A stretch of DNA of 64,000 bases from Guyanagaster necrorhizus. Lineage: Eukaryota; Basidiomycota; Agaricomycetes; Agaricales; Physalacriaceae. A program made the translations under genes and the position numbers. The DNA is taken from assembly GCF_019112545.1 (NCBI RefSeq), contig NW_025064896.1, positions 799,317 through 863,316 on the forward strand, read 5' to 3'. The notes under the pieces are model-generated. The model searched no databases and had not been told where the DNA came from. It saw only the letters and a program-made list of their open reading frames with translations. Below are positions 20,784 through 30,650 of the stretch, one piece after another (position 1 is the stretch's first letter; the number at the start of each line of letters is the position of its first letter).

Positions 20784-20797
20784 AGCTTCAAGCTAAT
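20784..20797 (-). other. Element A' primer-binding site, decayed
   Basis: + strand AGCTTCAAGCTAAT against AGCTTCGAGCTAAT in A. The matching self-primer in the LTR (20954-20966) is AGCTTTGAGCTAA on the element strand. Each copy lost the same CpG in a different way (CA versus TG), which points back to a perfectly matched ancestral pair. Confidence 0.75.
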
Positions 20798-21267
20798 TGT
20801 TAGGCTCAAGCCACACATGATCTGATACATATGATAAACTAGTGTGACTTTGCATTCAAGCCTTCTGCTAGAGTTCACTTGATGTATTCTCATGATCAAG
20901 ATGCTTCAAGGTGTAAGAAGATAGCTTGAGAGTAGAATGAGTATGAATAAACTTTAGCTCAAAGCTGGAGTTATACCAGCAAGAGCTGTCCTGCTTATAT
21001 ACAAGTCATTCATACTACTATAAATATTCCTGGTTATTATGTCTGTCCTGGTTATTATGCCTGTTGTTCTTGGGCATCATTACTAGCTATACTAGTGTCA
21101 TTGTGAATTGTTGGGCAATGCTGTTGTGTTAAAAGACAATGACCAACTAGGCTTATTGTGATGACTAAGCCAGTCTCACAGTCTTAAATGCTGGTTTAGG
21201 TGCTCTGACTAAGCATAAATAGAGGTTAATCCAGGAAAAGAGAGATTAAAAAGGAAAAATTGTAACA
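20798..21267 (-). repeat. Element A' 5' LTR
   Basis: 470 bp, TGTTAGGCTC...TTGTAACA. It keeps a TATATAA (21001-20995) 35 nt upstream of the primer sequence at 20966. Confidence 0.9.
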
Positions 21268-21272
21268 ATAGC

Positions 21273-21556
21273 TTGAAGCTGAACTACTACAGTGAGAGCT
21301 ATCCTACTTATATACTGTTCTGCTTGTAATAAATATAACTACTATCTATTGTACTGTTCTGCATTTTAATACTGATCCTGTCTGGTTGTTAGAAAGAGAA
21401 CAATGAGGAATTGTCTGTAGGCAAGGCAACTGAGTATAATAATACTGTCTGTTGTGATTATCTAATGTTTTCATGCTCTTTAAGAAGGTGCTCAAGATAA
21501 GATAGATGCTCTGATAAGATAAGAAAAAGATATAGAAATGGAGAAAAATCATAGCA
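21273..21556 (-). repeat. Element C LTR, right piece
   Basis: Continues the LTR interrupted at 13083 (TTGAAGCTGAACTACTACAG...) and ends ATAGCA at 21556, next to a pyrimidine-rich tract (polypurine tract on the element strand). Confidence 0.7.
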
Positions 21557-22420
21557 TCATCTCCCCCTTAAGACCATCATCCTGATAGATCAATTGATTG
21601 AGATTTCATAGTTATAAAAGATGTCATCAGCATTGAGATCACATTTATAGATCTATTAGTTGGATTCAGATCTATAACCCTTCTATTTGACCAGGTAATA
21701 GAGTACAATGCAGGTATGACTGCCACAGGCTTAAACTTTCTAGAGTTTGTGATCCAAAATTTGTTTGACTTTATAGGGTTCTTCATCTTCAATCAAAATA
21801 GATTCAGAAGAAGATGGAGTTTTCTGACTAGAAAAGGCAGGTGCAATATATGGAGTAAGAAGGATTTCATTGAAGACTGGGTATACATGCCAGATGTTGG
21901 GCAGCTATAGGTGGTATGTGGAAGTGTTATTCTTTGCAAGAATAGTAAAAGGACTAGTATGTTTGTCAGCAAGCTTGCATTTTGAGTGAGGCAGATGAAG
22001 GTTACTGGTGTTGAGCCAGATCTTATCATTGATAGAATAGTCATGGGTGGGCCACTGGTGTTTATCATATTGCTTCTTCATAGTGGCAGCCATCTTTTTG
22101 AGAGTGGTATGTGTTTCAGTGTGAATAGAGAATATGAGTTGTGTGAAGTTCAAGAATGTGGAAGTCATTGTATTGTGTCAGTTTGTGATGATATGAAGGT
22201 GGCATCCATGGTTAATAAAGAAGAGTGTCTTATTTGTTGCAGAGTGGATGTGGTTATTGTGTTAGAATGCTGCAAGGGCAAGCTATTCAGTCCAGTCATT
22301 CTGTCTGTGATTAATGAACATCTGAAAGTACTTTTTGATCTCTTGATTAGCATGTTCAGTTTGGCCATCAGTTTGGGGGTGATAGGTGGTTGAGGCATTG
22401 CTTCAGATGTTAAGAAGACA
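21557..22420 (-). pseudogene. Element C: decayed integrase C-terminus and chromodomain
   Basis: Minus-strand pol remnant next to LTR-C. Readable: TTLKKMAATMKKQYDKHQWP and LPHSKCKLADKHTSPFTILA (21905-22168), homologous to the integrase C-terminal part of A, plus chromodomain traces around 21600-21720. Ends at about 22420, where an LTR fragment in the opposite orientation begins. Confidence 0.8.
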
Positions 22421-22422
22421 AT

Positions 22423-22513
22423 TGTTACAATTTTATGATTTTTTCTTTCTTGATTAGCCCCTATTTATGCTTAGTCAGAGTGCTTGGACCAGCAGTTAGG
22501 ACTGTGGGACACT
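22423..22513 (+). repeat. Fragment of an A-type LTR, + orientation
   Basis: TGTTACAATTTTATG...GCTTAGTCAGAG...ACTGTGGGAC matches the start of the A/A' LTR read on the element strand, so this copy is inverted relative to A, A' and C. About 90 bp only. Confidence 0.75.
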
Positions 22514-22900
22514 GAGGCCTTCAGTTTTGCCCTTCTCCCCTCCAGCTTCCCCAGTCTCTCCTCCACAGCCTCTCATTTTCTATGCTCATGCTATTGTTCT
22601 GCTGTTTATGCTGCTATCACTTCACTTTTAGTTCTTACTAGCCATTTTTTATAATGCATATTTTCTGTTATGACAGTATCAACACAAGTAACAAGGGGCT
22701 GATGCCCTAGCATACAAGTATCCTCAGTCTTTTCTGCACAGTCTGAATGATACCATTCTATCTACTGCAAGCAACAACAGATATTAAGGGTGGCTTCACT
22801 GATCCAGGCTCTGGTTGGATGTGGCACAGTGGAGAGATTAGAACCAATGATGCATGCTAATCCCATCTCCTGTCGCTGTCAAGCTCTGAGATAAGCCTAC
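22514..22900 (-). repeat. Repeat family R, copy 3 (fragment)
   Basis: The reverse complement resembles 33960-34260 (part X of copy 1): shared CTGCAnTAGATAG, AGACTGTGCAGA-AAGACTGAG, AACAGAAAAT-TGCATTAT. Minus-strand translation includes YHSDCAEKTEDTCMLGHQPL and TENMHYKKWLVRTKSEVIAA, followed by a Glu/Arg-rich stretch. I do not recognise the protein. CpG-poor. Confidence 0.6.
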
Positions 22901-23690
22901 TGCAAATTATTTAAGTAAGGATGTGCAACAAAGTCAAGGGAATCTCACAGAAAAGAGGACAATATTCAATAAGGTCCTTCATTCCTTCATAGCCATCACT
23001 GTCTGTAGTTGTAAAATAAGCATTTCTCTTCCCAGCTTTTGTTTGGTAATCATCTTGGTTTGTTGTTTCTGCTGATATGACACAATACAACAGAGTACTG
23101 CATACATGGCTATGTCTCATCAGTCCCTGTGGAATCTGGTTAATGCCCAATAGGTCCTTGTGGACAATGCCTACTTGTACCAGTCAGTCCAAGTGTGGTA
23201 ATAATATAGTTATTTGTGGGCCATTCCATGGTAATAGAACTTATTTAATCATAGAGCATCCACCAATGAAGGTTGATCAAAAGTGGCAAAGCAGTTCCTT
23301 GGACATTGACCACCACCATCACAGCAATAGACAAATAATCTGCTCTCTCTCTTTGCTGGACCAATGGAACTGTGGGTGAGATTCCTAATAAATGTGCATA
23401 GTTGACTTGGAGGCACCACAGTCTTCAAATTTTCAGGCTTGCATCAGGATCACATTTTGCAACCAGCTCTGTGGACAGAAGGCATCGTATCAGGAGCTCA
23501 GCCACCATTAGTGAAGACAGAGCTCATCATTGGTTGCAGTGTCTTTGATACAAGCCTCAAGGTTGCTATCATCAGACTGAAATGATAATGATTTTTGTGC
23601 AGCAGCATAGGTGAGTAATACTCATTCTTCTACACTGAATCTGAATGGCATTAGTAGAAAGAATTTCAGATGTGATTCTGAGCTCGTGTT
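22901..23690. other. CpG-poor sequence, no gene recognised
   Basis: AT-rich, CpG-depleted stretch at the edge of the repeat island. Short frames only. CpG returns abruptly near 23,690. Confidence 0.5.
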
Positions 23691-23769
23691 CCGACATTGT
23701 CCACCATTCGCTGCTAGGATTTCGGAAAAAAAGCCCCGAGGTCCATCATGGTGTTGATGGTCGTCTCAT

Positions 23770-23960
23770 AAATCAATGTTCCTGATGGGAGGCGTCAAGC
23801 TCATAATTCATTACAGCTTTCTGTATGTTTACATTAACATCATGGAAGCTGAGTTTTGCGAGAAGCGTTGATATTGATAAACAGATGTCTTCTTCCACGC
23901 CTATAATGCGATGCTTCTGTGCTTCAGCTGTTCGTTTGGCGGAAGCCAACGTAGCATCTA
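23770..23960 (-). pseudogene. Coding-like remnant, unknown protein
   Basis: About 62 codons open on the minus strand with natural-looking composition (DATLASAKRTAEAQKHRII, GVEEDICLSISTLLAKLSF). No start codon; a TGA lies just upstream, beyond which another open piece (AIQSARGNGILLGGVGLH) precedes. It may be one exon of a lost or unresolved gene at the border of the repeat island. Function unknown. Confidence 0.3.
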
Positions 23961-24139
23961 TGCATCAATGCAAACCGACGCCACCGAGGAGGATCCCGTT
24001 TCCTCGAGCGCTCTGTATGGCACTGCCTTTACTATGGTGGTTATTTATGTGACGACCAACATCTACCCATAAGTCTTCAGCTGCGTCGCACCGCCCTTCG
24101 AGCGGGTCTCCTCACAACTTTTCCTTATTCACGTTCGAT

Positions 24140-24984
24140 ATGAGAGCGAGCATTCTAACTGGTGTCATCATGCCAGTGTATGCTTTAGCATATGCTGTGG
24201 AGTATGTAACCGCCATGCCTCCAGTTCCAAGACAAAATCTTGGAGGTAATTTTCTTGTTCGTTCTTTGTCTGGCAATAAGGATTTGATCCACGTCTTCAG
24301 ATTTCGCAAGTGCACAACAGTATCTCACCGCTTGCGCGGACTCCTGTACCCATGACATCCAGTCCAGATACCAGAGAGCACGCCTAGATGTCAATCCCGA
24401 TGACCAATACTGCAACAACTTCGGAAACACCCCAGGGGATGGTGCATGCTACGTGAGTATCTATCTTTTCTTCCCATTCCCAGCGGCTCTTTTCCTCACA
24501 CTTGCGTCAGTGTGGCAACTACCTTGACGACAGTCGTAGTATATTGTCCCTCTCATCCTGCATAGCGAACACATGCACCCAAATCTCGGAAGACGTTGTC
24601 GATGTCACGGGCGAGTTCATACCTGTGATGACTGCTCAGCTCAACCTGCTGTGCCCTAACAGCGTCAACCAGTTCTCGCATACCTTTGATGTGCAGCCTC
24701 CGTCTACAAACAGCTTTAGCGTCACCACCACTACAATGAGCTCTACTTCGAAATCCACCTCGAGATTGAGTTCGAGTTCTGCCATGCCAAGCCTATCCAG
24801 TTCTTCTACTGCATCGTCCACATTCAAATCCACATCCACGTTCACATCTGCATCCTCGACTGCGACTGGGACACCCACTTCTTCATCGGACTCGGCACCC
24901 AAGGTGCTCGTCCTCATGGATTCAGTTTACCTCACTACCACACTCTGTGGTGTGATCATGGCTGTTACAGCGTACATGCTTTAA
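24140..24984 (+). CDS. Secreted Cys-rich, Ser/Thr-rich GPI-anchored protein
   Basis: Three exons: 24140-24245, 24301-24452, 24511-24984; introns of 55 and 58 nt with GT-AG ends. The joined frame is 243 aa. It starts with a hydrophobic signal-like segment (MRASILTGVIMPVYALAYAV), then a compact domain with eight cysteines including TACADSC, a D-G-A-C-Y-C pair, SSCIANTC and LLC, followed by about 75 residues of Ser/Thr-rich linker and a C-terminal hydrophobic tail (VYLTTTLCGVIMAVTAYML) as in GPI signals. The eight-Cys arrangement with D-x2-C-x-C recalls CFEM-type extracellular domains, but spacing is not a clean match, so I keep the name general. Likely cell-surface or wall-associated. Confidence 0.75.
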
Positions 24985-25476
24985 GCTCCCCGATATCGGC
25001 GCAGCTCGGTAATTGAATTTTGCATTGTCCTTAGCGGCAAAAATGTTGTGTGCATTTGTTTCTGAAAACTCGTTTAGTTTATGTCGGGAATATCATTACT
25101 AGGGGAAAAGATCAACTATTCGAGCTTTCGGTCTAATCTACGCTCAAGCTAAGAATGGCGTGAATCTAATTAACCACGTCCTCTGACCAGTCCTCTTCTT
25201 GCTCAGTTTCAAGGGCAAGGACTACACCGACCGAATTCGTCTGAATTTTCGTCACTGTACAACATTAGTGATACTCGCCCTCGAATTAGCTTCCGTTCGG
25301 CCCTGGTCCCGCCATGCCTTATTACCTTCAGAGTGGAAGAGCACTGGCTACTTCTGTATTAGTAAACGCCAGTGAATGCTTAGATTGACATGAGTGTTTG
25401 AATCGAACTGAGCAACGGCCACAAGTGGCTGTGACTTGGCGCAATTCTCCTAGTTCCCACGCCTCCTTCCTTCCCC
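24985..25476 (+). other. Intergenic, no gene seen
   Basis: Normal CpG content; holds the 3' region of the GPI-protein gene and the upstream region of POP5. No conserved motif recognised. Confidence 0.5.
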
Positions 25477-26150
25477 ATGGTTCGGTTCAAGGTTAACAAT
25501 TTTGTGCAAATACAGCTGCAAAGGCGCTAACTTTGCAAAAGAATCGATGGCTTCTCGTAGAGCTTATTCCGGTAGGCGAGCAGCAAGGAAATCCGACTCG
25601 GCTCGAAGCTAAACAAATCTGGGCGGCTTTGAGGGAAAGCATTCAAAAACATTTTGGCGACGTAGGTTGGGGTAGCGTGTCGCATTCTTTGACTGGTGCG
25701 TTTCCCTTGCTATATATTTATAATGGTGCTGAGAATAGTTCCAGTGAAGTATTTCTCGCCTACGACAAGTATTTGTATTATTCGTGTTGCGAGGGACCAC
25801 CATCGTGTTGCCCGAGGAGGGGTCACTTTGCTGGATTCGATAGAGGGAATCCGAATTGTTCCATATGTCATAGACATATCTGGTCCGTATGCTGAGTCAC
25901 CTCCTCCTGATACGCATCTAACTTTTACTTGCTAGGTACAATAAAACACGCCCAGTTATCAGCCATAGAGCACAATCGTAAAGTCATAGCCCAATATCGA
26001 GCTAGGGCACAGACCTCGGGTACGCCCTGCTATGATGTAGTTGCTAAAGCATCCGCTAACTCTTCTGTCTTTTCATTAGCTTCCTACCAGGATTCCTATG
26101 ACGATTATTTGGAAGCTAGTACCAACGAAATTCAAGCATTACGTGATTGA
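25477..26150 (+). CDS. POP5: Ribonuclease P/MRP subunit POP5
   Basis: Four exons: 25477-25491, 25542-25695, 25745-25882, 25936-26150; 173 aa. POP5 is a small protein subunit shared by RNase P (tRNA 5' processing) and RNase MRP (rRNA processing) in the nucleus/nucleolus. Family signatures are clear: MVRFKNRWLLVELIPV at the start, FGDVGWGSVSHSLTVKYFSP across the second intron, the strongly conserved IIRVARDHHRVARGGVTLL, and SGTIKHAQLSAIEHNRKVIA. The first exon is only 15 nt (MVRFK), and the start is fixed by this conserved N-terminus. The extension after the core (TSGTPCYDVVAKA...) is modestly longer than the yeast-type protein. ARV1 follows in the same direction 489 bp downstream. Confidence 0.96.
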
Positions 26151-26639
26151 CCCACTGTGAAAAACTTCGTTTTCTACTCCACGTATCATCGGGAGAAACT
26201 TTTGGCATGGTCTGTGACTTTTGACTGGGAGCCAGGGAGGAGGGTCAAATATGGAATTCTCGGTTTCGCCTCAAGGTATGATGCTCTTCGTATTGCTGGT
26301 CAGTAAAAGAAACTGAATAGAACCAGGAGCTCCGATATACAACTATCAAGTCCAAATCCTTGGCTGCGACTGTCCATGTCAGCAAAGCCGGGTGAGGGAA
26401 ACATGCATGAACGAGGATGTAGTATCCAGTCGTCGGACGCGAATTATAACGGATTTTGGCAGGTTGCTCAGGATCAAATCGTGAGCAGATATATAATAAC
26501 TACAAGACATAGATATCGCAGTATTGTATGCTACGAAAACAAGCCAATTTACAGTAAATTCCTAATTACCGATTTGCAGATAGTAAAACCGTGGGAACTT
26601 AATTATGTCGGCTGTCTTCCGCACCACCATCACCACCGA
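26151..26639 (+). other. Intergenic between POP5 and ARV1
   Basis: No coding frame supported. It must hold the POP5 3' end and the ARV1 promoter; no distinct motif seen. Confidence 0.5.
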
Positions 26640-27853
26640 ATGCCGATATGCACGACGTGCACGCGATGGTCGTCTCACTTGTACACCGTGTACGAGTCAG
26701 CATCCAACCTCCGACTTGAACGATGTGTACGTTCTCTCGCTATTGCTTTATTTCTGATTATAATTTCGATGTCAGTCGAATTGCCATGCATTTGTGGATC
26801 CGTACATTGAATACGACGACTTGATATTGCTCATTGACCTCATTCTCCTCAAGAGTGGCGTGTATCGACACCTGCTGTTCAACCGAGGGGCGAAGCCTAG
26901 ACTGGCGACGGAAGCATCGCCTAAGGACGACGATGGCAAAAGAAAGAGGGGAGAAAACTCACGCTGGTTGCTCGTCCTACATCTTGGAAGTATCCTTATC
27001 TTTGTAGATGCTTGTACGTTGTCAATTTTCTTTCAAATTATGACATGTTTTCATAGAATTTCAGTCAATCGATGGTGCCATTTGAGTTCGTCTCTTACTA
27101 ATTTTCCGGCCAATACTCATCACCCTGAAGATCCTAGTCAGTCCGTAGACCTCTCCCCATGGTCTGGGTTTACCATCTTCAACTTTTCCCGTATATTCAT
27201 TGGTTGTTTTGCCGGTGTGTGGTTTTACCTTTTTGTTGGTCGAGTTATTGACAGAACCGAAATCTCTAGAAACGGTGGCGTTTCACTGCGGCGTAGCAGC
27301 TGCTTATTCTGTAGTGCTCAAAATGACAACCTTGATAGAGAAATTGCGACAGCGTCACAGCTCTTTGCCGGAATCCGATATCAGACGCGAATTTAGGCAA
27401 GTCGAGAGGGTCATCCTTATTCAGCCTCTAATATCGTTCTGTCTAGCTACTCACTGATACCCTTGACACTGTTCTACTCCTCCTTGACAAAACTCTTCCT
27501 TTCATTTCTTCTGACTATCTGGCGTCCGTCTCGATCAGAACCGCTTAGCCCAACGGCATGGAATGCACCCAAGCTGTCCAACTTTCTAAATATGCTCGAT
27601 GATAGCCAACTCGATATTGGATGGATTGTCCGGAATATTCTAGGTGGAATCTCAGCCGGATTTGGGCTACGAGGTAGGTTTGATGCCTCGATCTTGTTTT
27701 CAATCCTTGTGAATTGATGGACTAGTGATACTTGACTGCCATCCCGTGTTTATTATGCTAGTCATTTTTTGCGGATCGGTAGCGAAGACCGCGATGGCGG
27801 TCTTGGTTAGTCAATGGGTCGGAGAAGCGTGGTTGGGGTATAGTCTTCTATGA
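26640..27853 (+). CDS. ARV1: ARV1-family ER membrane protein
   Basis: Six exons: 26640-26726, 26776-27013, 27065-27214, 27270-27396, 27447-27673, 27726-27853; 318 aa. ARV1 proteins act in the ER in sterol trafficking and GPI-anchor synthesis. The N-terminal zinc-binding ARV1 homology domain is seen: CTTCTRWSSHLYTVYESASN-LRLERC and, across intron 1, CSNCHAFVDPYIEYDDLILL with LKSGVYRHLLFNR. Hydrophobic segments follow (GCFAETVAFHCGVAAAYSVV; SLIPLTLFYSSLTKLFLSFL; VFIMLVIFCGSVAKTAMAVL). Acceptor choice for exons 3 and 4 was decided by frame and by family sequence (VDAF-NRWCHL; GCFAETVAFH). Intron 4 (27397-27446) starts with GCAAGT: a GC-AG intron. The order POP5-ARV1 is tandem, not obviously functional. 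Confidence 0.95.
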
Positions 27854-30650
27854 AGCGCAGGGGTATGTGCGCCATTGTTTGGGGTTGAAGTATTGCTGAA
27901 ATAGGTGTTCAGGCAGTTTTCTTTTGGTCGTTCCTAGGAGCTACCTTAGATACAAGTTAATAGAAAAGTTTAAATACGACAGTTTTTCTTCAGCCAGTGG
28001 CTGTGCCATATCTCTTTCGACAGCCATTACTTCCACCAATCCTTTTGATCGTCACCGTCTCATTCCATGCGACTTCTTGGATTACCCTTTTTCTCTCAGC
28101 TTCGAATGACGAAGAAACATAGCGAACAGTGTCACCTGAAGCGTAGGATGGCTTAGCTATGAGGGACGTCAAGATAGTTATGGCCTTGCTGGTATTGAGG
28201 CCCAAGACGTGTGCAAGTCCAAGTGGGAGGATGTATAGTGCAATAGGTAGAAGACATGCGATGGAATATTTGGTACAGGAAGCTGCTTTCTGCATTACTC
28301 CGGCATGCTCATGAGCATCTAGGCGTTGACATTCAAACGCTCAAGCACTCGTGTTCAGGCCCAAATGACCTGCTGTGATTGTTGTCCGACTGATCCCTTC
28401 GTCTGGCCTCTTTCTGTCGTCCAGCCAAGTTTCCGTCATTGCCTTTGCAAGATTGGCCATACGTTCAGTGCGTGCTCAATCAGACTCTACGAGGACAACC
28501 AGTGCACCCTTCCACCTATGCGAACTCATACATACACTTCATCCATCTCATCATCTCATCATCTATTCCGGTTCGTGCTCTACGCCCATTTTGTACTCCC
28601 CTGGAGCATCTCAACCTATTCCCCGTTCGCTGTCAAGAACCGTTTCCTCTCTCCACTCGATGTTCTCTTTTCCCAAGCCTCGCTCTTGCCCCAAGTTGAT
28701 CCTCTCCAGGCAGATTTTGCTCGGTTGCTTAACAACGACCATTTCAAAATGCTGGGCTGCTCCTGTGCATGTTGTGTTTCCCTGCTATCGAGTCCAGCTC
28801 ATCAAATAATAGTAGGGGCCCATGGAGATGTGGCCAGGAACAGTGTCCTCCCGCATTCCTGCTCCTTTCGTGCTCAGAGGCCGCTTTTTGTCTTCGCGTA
28901 TAGACTTGGAGTGGCTTATTTCCAATCTACCTTCCTTGGAAAGGCTGAGGTGGCTGCGATTATGGCTTTTCCCTCCTTGGTCCTAGATGATGGTGGGGTA
29001 GGCAAAGATGTGGTGGGGGCAGTCTGATTGACTCTTCTCCGGCGTTGACCACTTCACGTCCTCTTCGGCTCTTCGAAAATGTCACGGATTATGACCGACA
29101 GAATTACTGGGAGGAAGCACCGAGACAAGACATGTCAGTGTTCGTCCCTCAGTGCGTGCCGGATGTGTCATCTAGGATGACCGTTACAATAAGTTTAGGC
29201 GTATATGCGTCGTCTGTGTCATCCAAATGTGTGTACATGTAGCCTGATGGGTCTGCGTAGTTCACCGGGTTCGATTCCTGGAGGTCAAATAGTATTTGGA
29301 AAACTCGGCTTCCGTTTTTGGTTGTGCATCCATTCAAAGAGCGCGAAGCGTCCACCCTACCACCCTCCGGGAAAAATAGCACAAATATCTGTCATAACCA
29401 CAGCACGTGTACCTTGCGGCGGCATCAGTAGCAACTCGTCGACCAGGAGGAGGGCGTGGCATGGGATGTCGAGACAAAAGGGGCCCGTACACACTCTTCT
29501 GGGTACTTCTCTACCTGTCATGAGCTCCGGCAAAACGGTCCTCCTTGATAAAGTATTGTCTGTCGAGTGAAGAGTGAGAGGGAATGATATTCACCCACCA
29601 AGATACCCAATTGTGCACCCAAACGACCGCGCCTTTCGTGCCGTGATTGGATATGAAGTGCCAGCGCTAGTTGACAGTGGAGGCAGGGCTCGAGAAGTGA
29701 CGTCGGCATCAACGAGATTCAGAAGACAGCGCAGCCATATTGCTCTCCCAGTCCTGCAAAATCAACTGACGCATCATCTGTTTATCGAGGGAAGCAAAAA
29801 GAAAGAAACGTGCAAGGAGCGTGGATTTCACCTCCAGAACTTGAACCTGGTGTATGTGCGAACATGCTAGGCTACCTATGTGCAGTTTACAGAAACCGAC
29901 TTGAGGACAAGAGAACAAAGATACACCATCGCACAGTGCAGAAAAATTATGCAAGGAGAGCCAGGACCACCACACGAATCGAACGTGCATGCTGACTCTT
30001 ATCAGGTGGATGGAATGTAGGGGAATGCCTACTTCTGATATGAACTATTCCGAGGCAAGGAGTGCAAGGTATTGTGTGAAGAAAGACGAGAGAGCCATAA
30101 TCCCAGAGGGTCTGATAGCCATGAGGCGAGTCATAGGTTATACCGTCTCTCCGAATTCAAAAGCACCAATCCTTCTCTTCCCATACGAGCGTATGATGTA
30201 TTGAGAGAACACTGTGTTGGGATTTTGCTGGAAAGTTCTAGAAAGGGCAATCCGGCATCATGCCGAGAGTTGATGAGTAAGCCCGAGAGAAAGAGGAAAG
30301 TTGTAGTAAATTCTAGATACAAGCCTGGAGAGTATAAATACGAGCTCTGTAGGAGCTGCAGAATAATAAGTTCATACCTTCTGGCCTTACCAGCCTGGAG
30401 TCTACCCTGCACATCACCAAGGATTTCCAACACACTGCAGTATGCACCCTCTCAAGTAGAAAGAGGTGTCCAACCATGAATCCTCTCATTTGGGATATAC
30501 CACTTATCCCGGTTATAATTCCTGGCTTGAGTGCCTTGTCTGTATTTCATCGAGAATGGACCAGGTTCAGAAATCAATGTGCAACATTCAACACTGGAGA
30601 TGAAATATTCATGTAACATTGTTGTTTTTACAAAGATGGCCACCATCACA
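27854..30650. other. 2.8 kb without a confident gene
   Basis: CpG-normal sequence. A 233-codon + frame (28326-29027) and a 101-codon - frame from ATG 28295 are open but have no recognisable domain and overlap open frames in other registers. A T-arm-like motif (CCGGGTTCGATTCCTGG) is at about 29263-29280 without a complete tRNA around it. I cannot assign a gene here. Confidence 0.4.
28326..29027 (+). CDS. Uncertain ORF, no recognised domain
   Basis: 233 codons without a stop, Ser/Leu/His-rich; starts MTFKRSSTRV and contains eight cysteines in the first 60 residues without a known pattern. No splice support, and neighbouring frames are also open over part of the range, so this may be chance. 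Listed only because of its length. Confidence 0.15.
   Translation: MTFKRSSTRVQAQMTCCDCCPTDPFVWPLSVVQPSFRHCLCKIGHTFSACSIRLYEDNQCTLPPMRTHTYTSSISSSHHLFRFVLYAHFVLPWSISTYSPFAVKNRFLSPLDVLFSQASLLPQVDPLQADFARLLNNDHFKMLGCSCACCVSLLSSPAHQIIVGAHGDVARNSVLPHSCSFRAQRPLFVFAYRLGVAYFQSTFLGKAEVAAIMAFPSLVLDDGGVGKDVVGAV

Larger units (their letters stand above)
13084..21267 (-). mobile_element. Element A': decayed full-length relative of element A
   Basis: About 8.2 kb, minus strand. LTRs at 13084-13539 and 20798-21267, gag/pol order as in A, inserted into the LTR of element C with 5-bp duplication ATAGC (13079-13083 and 21268-21272). The whole element aligns with A by eye but CpG is almost absent: positions that are CG in A are TG or CA here. 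Pol and gag are broken by many stops. Confidence 0.93.

Noticed and set aside
28326..29027. 233-codon ORF as a firm gene
   Set aside because: No domain, no splice signals supporting it, and overlapping open frames; kept only as a low-confidence entry.
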